This document shows positions 8,534 to 15,406 of a stretch of 24,854 nucleotides of DNA, piece by piece; positions within the stretch are counted from its first letter, which is position 1; each line of letters begins with the position of its first letter. Source of the stretch: JAZNSB01 sp045590955 (lineage in GTDB: Bacteria; Pseudomonadota; Alphaproteobacteria; RF32; CAG-239). The position numbers and the translations under genes were made by a program. Below the pieces are notes generated by a model. That model was not told the origin of the DNA, made no database searches, and saw nothing but the letters and a program-made list of their open reading frames with translations. The stretch lies in NCBI GenBank assembly GCA_045590955.1, contig JAZNSB010000047.1:1-24854 (forward strand), written 5' to 3'.

Positions 8534-8763
8534 TACATTTTCTCCAATAGTCGGATAATTTCTTGTTGGTTAAGCCCGGAATACTTTTTATCATCAATAA
8601 AAATGTTTGGTCCGTCCTGGCACAAATTTGTGCATCTGCACCCTACCAGTTCAATGTTAATGTCTTTATTGTTTTGCTTTACATATTCTTGTAAAAAAGC
8701 CAAAGTTTTATCATTACCTCTCACATAGCATGAGCTACCCAAACATACTTTAATTGTAGTCAT
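8533..8763 (-). CDS. Small thioredoxin-like [2Fe-2S] protein, first gene of the hydrogenase operon
   Basis: This 76-residue protein has C7-x4-C12 and C44-x3-C48, plus an extra C42 (VGCRCTNLCQDGP). It is the same family as the 85-residue protein at 5402-5659 but clearly diverged, so each hydrogenase in the operon has its own dedicated [2Fe-2S] partner directly upstream. The start is supported by AAGAGG five to seven bases before the ATG. The stop overlaps the sensory hydrogenase start (TAATG). It is presumably an electron carrier to or from the sensor. The 98 bases upstream should hold the operon promoter, but I see no convincing -35/-10 pair. Confidence 0.85.
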   Translation of the reverse strand: MTTIKVCLGSSCYVRGNDKTLAFLQEYVKQNNKDINIELVGCRCTNLCQDGPNIFIDDKKYSGLNQQEIIRLLEKM

Positions 8764-8839
8764 TTTTTCCTCTTATCATAAATTTTTTCACAAAATAATA
8801 AAATGAGCACATAAGTCAAGTAAAAAAGCACAAAAAACC

Positions 8840-8863
8840 GAGCTTAAAATAACAAAAAAGCTC
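8840..8863 (-). terminator. Probable terminator of the Nudix gene
   Basis: GAGCTT (8840-8845) pairs with AAGCTC (8858-8863) across a 12-base AT loop. Read on the minus strand it is followed by GG and a T run. It overlaps the Nudix stop codon and separates that gene from the hydrogenase operon on the same strand. The stem is short, hence modest confidence. Confidence 0.5.
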
Positions 8864-9380
8864 ATTTTTTGCTAATAATGTGTTCAATTTCCGGTTTCAT
8901 ATTTTTTAGTTTATTTCTAAAAAACATCGGATAGGCCTCATATTTGGCAAGTTCATTTATTTTCAGCCATTCCAACCTTTCTTCCACCGTCCCGTTAAGG
9001 GTTTTGCTTGTGGTATTAAAAGATTTTATTCCCTTTGGTTTCATCAAAAAATAGAAAGTAATCTCATGACAATCCAAATTTTTCAGCATACCGTCATTTC
9101 TTTTAAAGAAATTTTCTTCTACAAAAGCCAACCTTTCAATTTCATAATGCTCGCCGGTTTCTTCAAAAACTTCACGTTTTACGGCATCTTCAGCGGTTTC
9201 CCCCATCTCTATTGCGCCGCCGATTGAATAATAGTATTTTTCTGCATCATTTGTGGCAAATAAAACTGCATCATCTTCAATAATTATTGCGGCAGCTCTC
9301 AATCTAAATCGTTTGCTATCCGGCGTTTGAAAACATACGTCATTGTTTAATTTGTCTACGATATTTGAAATTTTTTGCAT
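8862..9380 (-). CDS. Nudix hydrolase
   Basis: This 172-residue protein has a complete Nudix box at 55-77 (G55, E61, R69, E70, E73, E74, G76), the Mg2+-binding helix that cleaves nucleoside-diphosphate-X substrates. The flanking strands, LRAAAIIIEDDAVLFATN and YYYSIGGAIEMGE, fit the fold. The substrate cannot be read from the sequence; a tail of about 95 residues follows the box. I chose the ATG at 9380 because a strong GAGGAG lies six bases upstream; a longer frame to 9416 would put that ribosome site inside the coding region. It is monocistronic and divergent from the amidohydrolase gene. Confidence 0.88.
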   Translation of the reverse strand: MQKISNIVDKLNNDVCFQTPDSKRFRLRAAAIIIEDDAVLFATNDAEKYYYSIGGAIEMGETAEDAVKREVFEETGEHYEIERLAFVEENFFKRNDGMLKNLDCHEITFYFLMKPKGIKSFNTTSKTLNGTVEERLEWLKINELAKYEAYPMFFRNKLKNMKPEIEHIISKK

Positions 9381-9474
9381 AATAAACTCCTCTGTTTTTA
9401 TAGTGCAATTTTTCAAATAAAATCACAACCTCAAAAGATTTTAATCCCCTAAAAAGAACAAAATTTAGAATAAA

Positions 9475-9502
9475 TTGACAAGATTAATTTTTGTTTTATC
9501 TT
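9475..9502 (+). promoter_or_regulatory. Probable promoter of the amidohydrolase gene
   Basis: A perfect TTGACA at 9475-9480 is followed after 16 bases by TATCTT (9497-9502), a four-of-six -10. The gene start is at 9523 with its ribosome site at 9511-9516, leaving a very short leader. Confidence 0.5.
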
Positions 9503-9522
9503 ACAAACAAGGAAGGTGCAAT

Positions 9523-10770
9523 ATGTCTATACTTTTAAAACAGGTAAATTTGAACAATCAGATAACAGATATTTTAATATCGCAAGGAAAATTTGCTTTA
9601 ATTTCTCCAAACCAGCCTATTGATGGAAAAAAAGTTATAGATTGCACCAATATGGCAGTTTTGCCGGCATTTTATAACAACCACTCGCATGCGCCTATGA
9701 GCATTTTCAGAGGCATTGGAGATGATAAATCACTTTTTGACTGGCTCAATCAAGACATTTGGCCCAGAGAAGCCAAACTAACAGATGATATGATATATAC
9801 AGCCACAAAATTTGCTATTTTAGAGATGGTAAAGACCGGCACGGTATTTTTTGCAGACATGTATTTTGGCATGGAGCCTATTATGGAGGCAGTTGCTGAT
9901 ATGGGCATAAGAGCAGCGCTTTCATTTTGCAACTGTGATTTGTTTGATGAGCAAAAGCGCAAAAAAGAAATTTCTGACACGATAAAATTTCTTAATATTC
10001 CAAACAAAGCAAAAGATTTGATTATTAAAACCCTTTCCGTGCATGCAATCTATTCTACTTCTGCTGAGTTAATTAAATTTAATGTAGATTTGGCCAAAGA
10101 ACACAATATGCACTTGCAAATTCATGCTTGCGAAACAAAAAAAGAAGTAGAAGATTGTATCAAAGAACATGGTTGCACACCAATTGAATATCTTGATAAA
10201 CTTGGAGCTTTAACAGACAAAACTCTGTTGGCTCACTGCGTGTGGTTAAGTGATAAAGATATAGAAATTTTGGCCAAAAACGGAGTTTGGCTATGCACCA
10301 ACCCATCATCAAATTATAAATTGGCATCAGGTGTGTTCATGCTTCAAAAACTTTTAGATAAAGGTTGCAATGTTTGCCTTGGCACAGACGGCATGGCTTC
10401 AAATAACAATCTGAGCATGTTAGATGAAATGAAGCTTTGTGCGCTGTCTGCAAAAATCGCCTCTTTTGATCCCACAGCCGGCAAAGCACCTTGTGTGTTT
10501 GACATTGCCACAAAAAACGGAGCAAGAGCGTTTGGCTTAAATGCCGGAAGCATAGAGCAGGGAAGAGATGCAGACTGCATATTGGTGGATTTGAATAATC
10601 ACTTTTTGCAACCAAATCATAATCTTATTTCAAATATGGTATATTCGGCAGACAGTTCTTGCATTAACACAGTTATTTGCAACGGAAAAATTTTAATGCA
10701 AGATAAATATGTAAATGGTCAAGAGCAAATAATTGAAGATATTAAAAGTCTTTCTGCAAAAATAAAGTAA
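9523..10770 (+). CDS. Amidohydrolase, MtaD/SsnA/TRZ-like deaminase family
   Basis: This 415-residue metal-dependent hydrolase belongs to the superfamily that deaminates purine-type substrates such as S-adenosylhomocysteine or methylthioadenosine. The metal-site residues are visible: NNHSHAP (H54, H56), IHACET (H201, E204), LLAHCVWL (H238) and CLGTDGMAS (D289). The N-terminal and C-terminal strands (from residue 3, and GRDADCILVD plus VICNGKILM) form the usual composite beta sandwich. The start at 9523 has GGAAGG seven bases upstream; a longer frame from 9475 starts inside the promoter. Gene neighbours give no pathway, so the substrate is open; a role in purine or methylthio salvage is plausible. 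Confidence 0.87.
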   Translation: MSILLKQVNLNNQITDILISQGKFALISPNQPIDGKKVIDCTNMAVLPAFYNNHSHAPMSIFRGIGDDKSLFDWLNQDIWPREAKLTDDMIYTATKFAILEMVKTGTVFFADMYFGMEPIMEAVADMGIRAALSFCNCDLFDEQKRKKEISDTIKFLNIPNKAKDLIIKTLSVHAIYSTSAELIKFNVDLAKEHNMHLQIHACETKKEVEDCIKEHGCTPIEYLDKLGALTDKTLLAHCVWLSDKDIEILAKNGVWLCTNPSSNYKLASGVFMLQKLLDKGCNVCLGTDGMASNNNLSMLDEMKLCALSAKIASFDPTAGKAPCVFDIATKNGARAFGLNAGSIEQGRDADCILVDLNNHFLQPNHNLISNMVYSADSSCINTVICNGKILMQDKYVNGQEQIIEDIKSLSAKIK

Positions 10771-10800
10771 AAACAATCTTGTAAACGGTATATGTTTTAT

Positions 10801-10829
10801 TTGCATATCAGCAAAAAATATGCTATAAT
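10801..10829 (+). promoter_or_regulatory. Strong promoter upstream of the lysozyme-like protein
   Basis: TTGCAT (10801-10806), 17 bases, TATAAT (10824-10829), with TGC before the -10 (extended -10). The whole element resembles the minus-strand promoter at 24675-24703: TTGCATAT, then AG, then AAAAATATG, then ATAAT and AAATATA. Transcription from here gives a leader of about 110 bases before the ATG at 10946. Confidence 0.75.
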
Positions 10830-10945
10830 CAAATATACAAAAAATTATTGGGTTTTTGATACTATTATAGAATTATATAAGATTTTCAAAGGCCTAAGCA
10901 AAAAGCAATTAACTAAACAATAATAACAAAAAAACAAAAAAAATT

Positions 10946-11641
10946 ATGAAAAAAAATGAGCAGAAAGAAAGCAAATTTGAAGCTTTCTGTCGTAAAGTTG
11001 CTACGGCTATTTGCCTTGTTATGGCAGTGATGGTTTTGATTTACGGCTTGATGCCAGGAGAAAAACCAAATCATGTGGTTATTGGTTCTGCATATCTTAA
11101 TGGTGTGCAGGCTGATGTCAATGAAAACGGTGTCGCTTTAGTTGGCATTAAATTCATTGATGACAAACCAGTCCAAGGTATGAGCTTTGAGGGTGATGTT
11201 TATGATGCCGCTGTTGACGCAGTAGCTGACTGGCAAAGCCTGGTTGATGCAATCCTTGAAGGTTTTGAGGTAAGCAAAGAGCAAAAAGATGTTCTTACGC
11301 TCTATGCAATGCGCAACGGTAAGTTCGGGTTCATAAACTCCAAGTTTGTGGAGGATCTGAAATCCGGAAGGTCAGATGTCTATTACATGTGGCTTTATGA
11401 CCATGAGGGCATTCCTTTGGAGTTAAAGCAAGAAGGTATTCAGTATATGTGGGTGCTGAAAAACCTTTGGCTTGGCAATGTTACCATTGATGAGCTGGCA
11501 GAGTGTCCTATGCTTAGTTACAGGGCAATTCCTGTTGAGCAAATGTTTGATGAGAATGGCAACGTTCTCTGGAACAAAGAACTGCAAAAAGCTCTGCACC
11601 AAGGGAGCCGAAAAACGGCTCTTGAGGCTTTAGGGCTTTAG
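10946..11641 (+). CDS. Membrane-anchored protein, possibly a degenerate phage-type lysozyme
   Basis: This 231-residue protein has a charged N-terminus, one hydrophobic segment (about 18-37, ATAICLVMAVMVLIYGLM) and a periplasmic-looking rest. I do not recognise the gene firmly. The order of motifs from NGVALVGIKF through VQGMSF, SKEQKDVLTLYAM, GKFGFINSKFVEDLKSGR to KNLWLG parallels the GH24 phage lysozyme core (GY, PGMT, ALVSFAFNVG, STLLRKLNAGD, ERALWLG). The N-terminal catalytic Glu-Asp/Cys-Thr pattern of that family is not evident, so it is probably not an active muramidase. Codons look less AT-biased than in the neighbours, hinting at a different origin. No clear ribosome site precedes the ATG. 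It stands alone, with its own promoter (10801) and terminator (11670). Confidence 0.6.
   Translation: MKKNEQKESKFEAFCRKVATAICLVMAVMVLIYGLMPGEKPNHVVIGSAYLNGVQADVNENGVALVGIKFIDDKPVQGMSFEGDVYDAAVDAVADWQSLVDAILEGFEVSKEQKDVLTLYAMRNGKFGFINSKFVEDLKSGRSDVYYMWLYDHEGIPLELKQEGIQYMWVLKNLWLGNVTIDELAECPMLSYRAIPVEQMFDENGNVLWNKELQKALHQGSRKTALEALGL
11605..11621 (+). repeat. Hairpin inside the 3' end of the lysozyme-like gene
   Basis: GAGCCG (11605-11610) and CGGCTC (11616-11621) form a perfect six-bp stem with an AAAAA loop, within the last codons. No U-tract follows, so it is not a normal terminator. Confidence 0.45.
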
Positions 11642-11648
11642 GGCTTTA
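11625..11648 (+). repeat. Triple 8-bp tandem repeat spanning the stop codon
   Basis: AGGCTTTA, GGGCTTTA and GGGCTTTA are consecutive (11625-11632, 11633-11640, 11641-11648). The TAG stop (11639-11641) lies in the second/third unit. Because eight is not a multiple of three, gain or loss of one unit would change the reading frame at the C-terminus. Confidence 0.7.
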
Positions 11649-11669
11649 GCTCAGACCATGAAAATCTTT

Positions 11670-11700
11670 AAGTACCCGTCACATTATGTGGCGGGTACTT
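11670..11700 (+). terminator. Intrinsic terminator of the lysozyme-like gene
   Basis: A 13-bp stem (11670-11682 with 11688-11700, one G-U pair) encloses a five-base loop. The GC-rich core, ACCCG/CGGGT, is followed by TTTTT (11703-11707). It is about 30 bases past the stop codon. Confidence 0.88.
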
Positions 11701-11754
11701 GATTTTTAAACACAAGTCATATAATGTTTGTTTAAATTTTTATAAGGCAACAAA

Positions 11755-12429
11755 ATGGAAAACGTCAGAAAAAAACTAAAAGAAAACGCAGAGCCAAAAT
11801 ATCAAAAGTTTATGCAATTGCTTATTCCCGGTTGCAAACATATTTTAGGCGTAAGAATGCCGGTTATAAAAAAAATTGCCAAAGATTTTTCACAAGAACA
11901 AATGCAGCAATATCTTTGTCATTCCCCTCATTATCTTGAAGAACATCTGCTGCAGGCAATTTTTATCGGCAAATTATTTTATAGCACATCAGATTTTGCT
12001 CTTATATCCGGTTTTGTTCCAAAAATTAACAATTGGGCTGTATGTGATTGTTTCTGCACCAATTTAAAATTTTCTGCAGAAAATAAAGAAGAAATGCTTA
12101 AATTTTTGACACGTTATTTTAATTCACATTCTGAATTTGAAATTCGCTTTGCCATGGTAATGTTGTTAAATTATTTTATTGAAGAGCCAATGCTTTCATA
12201 CATTTTTGCAAGAACAGAAAATTTTAGTCATCAAGGATATTATGCTCAAATGTCAGTAGCTTGGCTTTTGTCACAATGTTTTGCTAAATTTGAACAACGC
12301 ACACTTTCATATCTTAAAGTTTCTTCTTTAGACAATGTCACATACAACAAAACCATTCAAAAAATTTTGGAATCACGAAAAGTTTCAAAAGATTTGCACT
12401 GGCTGTTAAAATCGCTGAAAAGACATTAA
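11755..12429 (+). CDS. AlkD-like DNA alkylation repair protein
   Basis: This 224-residue all-helical HEAT-repeat protein belongs to the AlkD family, whose members remove alkylated bases such as 3- and 7-methylpurines. The family pattern is visible: LGVRMPVIKKIAK (31-43), the NNWAVCD loop (92-98, with W94 and D98), EIRFAMVMLLNYF, YAQMSVAWLLS and a C-terminal NKTIQKILESRK. The ATG has AAGG about eight bases upstream. It follows the strong terminator at 11670-11700. Its stop overlaps the stop of the convergent guaC gene by four bases, with no terminator between. Some AlkD homologues are not active glycosylases, so activity is inferred from family only. Confidence 0.88.
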   Translation: MENVRKKLKENAEPKYQKFMQLLIPGCKHILGVRMPVIKKIAKDFSQEQMQQYLCHSPHYLEEHLLQAIFIGKLFYSTSDFALISGFVPKINNWAVCDCFCTNLKFSAENKEEMLKFLTRYFNSHSEFEIRFAMVMLLNYFIEEPMLSYIFARTENFSHQGYYAQMSVAWLLSQCFAKFEQRTLSYLKVSSLDNVTYNKTIQKILESRKVSKDLHWLLKSLKRH

Positions 12430-13538
12430 CTTTTTCCAAATACTTCATTTAGTTGTCTGTTTACCCTGTAAAAAGTTGTGCATTTTGCAATATCTTTAAG
12501 TCTTCTGGCTCCAATATAAGACATAGTAGACCTTATTCCTCCCAAAATTTCTTGCATTACGGCATCTGCAGGGCCTTTATACTCTACTTGCACCACTTTT
12601 CCTTCTGAAGCTCTGTAACAAGCCATTCCTCCAAAATGTTTTTCTTGAGCCAGCTGAGAAGACATTCCGTAGAACTGTTTATATTTTTCATTTATTTGTA
12701 ACGGTTGTCCTGTTGTGATATTTATTTGGTTTGTTTGAATTGTCTTTTCAATAAGTTCACCGGCGGCTTCATCTGTTCCTGCAAGCATTCCGCCAAGCAT
12801 AACAAAATCAGCTCCGGCACCAAAAGCTTTTGCCACATCTCCCGGGCATGTGCAACCGCCGTCGGCGCAAACCAAACCGCCCACGCCGTGAGCTGCATCT
12901 GCACATTCCAAAACAGCAGAAAGCTGAGGTCTTCCCACACCGGTTAATTTTCTTGTTGTGCAAACAGAACCCGGACCAATTCCAACTTTTACAATATCGG
13001 CTCCGCTTAATATCAAATCTTGGGTCATATCTTCGGTTACAACATTTCCTACCATAAGCAAAATGTTTGGAAATTTTTCCCTTACTTCTTTTACCATGTC
13101 AGTAAGCTTGGGAATATATCCGTTTGCAATATCAATACAGAGTTTATCTATTTTAAAGTTTTTATTTTTCAACAGATTAAATAGTTTTTCTTTGTCGTCT
13201 TTTAATCCGGTTGAAATAAACGTATACGAATTTTGACAACTTTCTTTAAGCTCAAAATTTTTTTCTAAATACTCAAAGTTTTGTTTATCAGCAAAGTCAT
13301 AATGTTTATGCAGACATGTAATTGCTTTGTGTTTTTGCAGGGTGTCATTCATTTCAAAAGTCCCTGTTGTTGCCATATTTGCGGCAATTATTCCGCAAGA
13401 TTTAATTGTTTTCGGATAGTATTTGAATTTATATTCTCTAATTACGTCTGCCTGACTTCTTGAATTAAGAGTTGTTCTTTTGGGTTTAAACAAAACGTCA
13501 CAAAAATCTAATTCCACAGTATCTTTAATTTGAGTCAT
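12426..13538 (-). CDS. guaC: GMP reductase
   Basis: GuaC converts GMP to IMP with NADPH, returning guanine nucleotides to the purine pool. The 370-residue protein aligns along its length with E. coli GuaC by eye. It has IIAANMATTGTF (50-61), KVGIGPGSVCTTRK (184-197) with catalytic Cys193, LTGVGRPQLSAV, DGGCTCPGDVAKAFGAGADF and FYGMSSQLA. The absence of a CBS pair and the GPGSVCTTR context separate it from IMP dehydrogenase. It is slightly longer than the usual 345-350 residues because of an insertion near TNQINITTGQPL. The start is the ATG at 13538, with AAGGA seven bases upstream; the TTG just before it is less likely. It lies 24 bases downstream of the AI-2E family gene and is probably co-transcribed with it. 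Confidence 0.95.
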   Translation of the reverse strand: MTQIKDTVELDFCDVLFKPKRTTLNSRSQADVIREYKFKYYPKTIKSCGIIAANMATTGTFEMNDTLQKHKAITCLHKHYDFADKQNFEYLEKNFELKESCQNSYTFISTGLKDDKEKLFNLLKNKNFKIDKLCIDIANGYIPKLTDMVKEVREKFPNILLMVGNVVTEDMTQDLILSGADIVKVGIGPGSVCTTRKLTGVGRPQLSAVLECADAAHGVGGLVCADGGCTCPGDVAKAFGAGADFVMLGGMLAGTDEAAGELIEKTIQTNQINITTGQPLQINEKYKQFYGMSSQLAQEKHFGGMACYRASEGKVVQVEYKGPADAVMQEILGGIRSTMSYIGARRLKDIAKCTTFYRVNRQLNEVFGKS

Positions 13539-13562
13539 CAATAGTTCCTTGTTATAAATTTT

Positions 13563-14582
13563 TTAATTTTTCAGATTTATTTTTCTATACATATATACTG
13601 CAATGGGCACTCCCAAAAGCATTCCCCACAAACCTATCATTGCATGAGCAATATATAAAATAATTAAGGTCATTACGGGGTTAATGTGCATTACGGAAGA
13701 TACAATTCTCGGGTTTAGCACATATGCTTCTATTAAATGTATAACCACAATCATAAGCAAAGCCCAAAATCCCAGTTCCATTCCGCCTGTATTTATAGAC
13801 ATTAACAAAATAGGCACGGAAGAGATCCACATTCCAAGCACGGGTATTAGTCCGCACATAAACACAATGGTGCACAGCAAAGCAATTGCCTTAACGTTTA
13901 ACAAATACAAACATATTGCGGTCAAGATGGTGTTTATTGCAGAAATAATTAATTGTGCTCTAAAGTTTTCTCCGACCACTCTTGCAAACAGTAATATACT
14001 GTCGGCAGTTTCTCTATAAGATTCTGCCAGTTTGGTAAATCTTAACTTTCTAACACCTTTTGAAAGCACCGGCAAATCAAGCATAATCAAAAAGCTGAAC
14101 AAAATGGCCAAAAAGAACCAACCGAAATAGTGCACACTTTTTTCCAACAAACCTCTTACAATTGCCCAGGCGCTTACCACAAAACTTTCAGGCATCATCA
14201 CATCTTTAATTTGTGGTAACATTGGAGCAATAAGAGTATTTTCGGCAAAATTTTTATTAATCCAGTTTTTAACGGAAGCCATTGATTTAGGCAGTTGTTC
14301 GGTAAAGTTTATGGTTTCTGCTAATAAAATGGGAGGAATATAAACCAAAAAAGCAAACACACACAGCAAAAAAAACAAATACAAACATACCACAATAAAC
14401 TTCCTGTTCAGCTTATACTTTTTGCGTATTGCGTGTGTAATGCTTGAAGCAATAAAACACATAATAAAAGTGATAAACACAAGCCCGAACATTTGTCTGA
14501 ACATGTAAAGAAGACCCAAAAACACAGCCCAAATAAAATAGGCTCTGTTTGTTTTAATAAATTGCGAAATACTAAATGTCAT
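13563..14582 (-). CDS. AI-2E family transporter-like inner-membrane protein (PF01594)
   Basis: This 339-residue inner-membrane protein has two N-terminal hydrophobic stretches, another near 50-75, a soluble loop (about 85-140), a further segment near 150-170 and a C-terminal membrane cluster. The C-terminal motifs typical of the family are visible: CGLIPVLGMWISSVPILL, VVIHLIEAYVLNPRIV and LGVPIAVYMYR. Family members include PerM/YdiK and TqsA; substrates range from autoinducer-2 to cations, so no substrate is claimed. I prefer the ATG at 14582, with GGTGA five bases upstream, over an in-frame GTG at 14591 that lies in that ribosome site. It is probably the first gene of a two-gene unit with guaC. 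Confidence 0.88.
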   Translation of the reverse strand: MTFSISQFIKTNRAYFIWAVFLGLLYMFRQMFGLVFITFIMCFIASSITHAIRKKYKLNRKFIVVCLYLFFLLCVFAFLVYIPPILLAETINFTEQLPKSMASVKNWINKNFAENTLIAPMLPQIKDVMMPESFVVSAWAIVRGLLEKSVHYFGWFFLAILFSFLIMLDLPVLSKGVRKLRFTKLAESYRETADSILLFARVVGENFRAQLIISAINTILTAICLYLLNVKAIALLCTIVFMCGLIPVLGMWISSVPILLMSINTGGMELGFWALLMIVVIHLIEAYVLNPRIVSSVMHINPVMTLIILYIAHAMIGLWGMLLGVPIAVYMYRKINLKN

Positions 14583-14647
14583 AATCTTCACCGAATTAAA
14601 AAAACACCATAATAAGTATAAAATCTTTTTTTAATTTTTCAAACACA

Positions 14648-14678
14648 ATGGGCAGGTTTTTAACATAAACCTGTCCAT
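14648..14678 (-). terminator. Probable terminator after the unknown gene at 14732
   Basis: A 12-bp stem (14648-14659 with 14667-14678, one G-T mismatch or wobble) has a seven-base loop. The minus-strand downstream tract is only moderately T-rich. It lies between the stop at 14732 and the start at 14582 on the same strand. Confidence 0.5.
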
Positions 14679-14731
14679 AAAATTCTATATTTTACGAATT
14701 CATTGTCTCTCTTTAGTGTTTATTTGTGTTT

Positions 14732-15394
14732 TTATTTCAAGTTTAAACCAAATTTTTTCATTACGTTTTTTACAGTGTTTTCAACGGCTCTTTCAATGTC
14801 AATATCTTCATTGTCCGGTTTTGTTGATATTTTTGCATGAATGTTGGCTTTTGTTTGGTTTAAAGTCATAGATTTAATAATTCCGATTGCAGATAGTGCT
14901 TGTTCTTTGTTTGTGGTCACAATTTCTTCCAAATCACCGTCTGCTTTCAAATAAATATCCAAACAATTGTGCAGATAGCTTTGCTTAATTTCAATTCCCA
15001 GATAAGACAATTCGCTTATTTCTTTATAAATCATGTCATGGTTGCCCATAAACAGATGAATCATATATTTTAAGCCTATGGAAAGAGCGACATATGGTTT
15101 ATATTGTTCCAAAGCGGTTGCTTTATTTTTTACCTTAATGACCACGCATTCCAAAGTCATTGCTTTAAGACAAGATTGCACAAACAAAGCCACAGCTAAA
15201 AGATTAATGTTTAAATCGTCAAATCTGTTCCGAAGAATGATAATTTGGTCCTCAGCATGAATTTCTATGATCTGTTTTGCCAAAGCAACATATCCGTCCC
15301 AAGTAAACTCAGGTAATTCTTCAACCTCAAACACGGGACGTGGATGATTAAAAAAAATATCGTTTAATGTTTCATCTAAAGCAATTTCAATCAT
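14732..15394 (-). CDS. Hypothetical protein downstream of the CorC/HlyC-type gene
   Basis: This 220-residue protein is probably cytosolic, with no signal peptide or membrane segment. I do not recognise a family. It has an acidic N-terminus (VFEVEELPEFTW), a central hydrophobic helix-rich part (LLAVALFVQSCLKAM, YVALSIGLKYMIHLFMG) and a Lys/Asn-rich tail. It starts only 12 bases after the stop of the CBS-domain gene, with GGA before the ATG, so it is co-transcribed and may act with that protein. The operon probably ends at the hairpin near 14648-14678. Confidence 0.7.
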   Translation of the reverse strand: MIEIALDETLNDIFFNHPRPVFEVEELPEFTWDGYVALAKQIIEIHAEDQIIILRNRFDDLNINLLAVALFVQSCLKAMTLECVVIKVKNKATALEQYKPYVALSIGLKYMIHLFMGNHDMIYKEISELSYLGIEIKQSYLHNCLDIYLKADGDLEEIVTTNKEQALSAIGIIKSMTLNQTKANIHAKISTKPDNEDIDIERAVENTVKNVMKKFGLNLK

Positions 15395-15406
15395 TTTAAT
15401 CCGTCT

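Noticed and set aside
8150..8728. Plus-strand open frame of 192 codons opposite the sensory hydrogenase
   Set aside because: It is antisense to residues conserved in the hydrogenase and the [2Fe-2S] protein and has no recognisable feature.
5402..8763. Electron-bifurcating HydABC complex
   Set aside because: Only small [2Fe-2S] proteins accompany the hydrogenases. No HydB-like flavin/NADH subunit is encoded in the window.
8764..8839. Possible FNR box or promoter (TTGACT on the minus strand) before the hydrogenase operon
   Set aside because: TTGACT lacks a -10 at proper spacing, and no TTGAT-N4-ATCAA palindrome is present, so anaerobic control by FNR cannot be claimed from the sequence.
10792..10923. 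A 43-codon open frame (ATG TTT TAT ... TAA) in front of the lysozyme-like gene
   Set aside because: It contains the strong promoter TTGCAT-N17-TATAAT within its own codons, lacks a ribosome site and has AT-rich, low-complexity content. The promoter reading is supported by the near-identical element at 24675-24703.
12426..13538. IMP dehydrogenase instead of GMP reductase
   Set aside because: The protein lacks the CBS pair, is short, and follows E. coli GuaC along its whole length.
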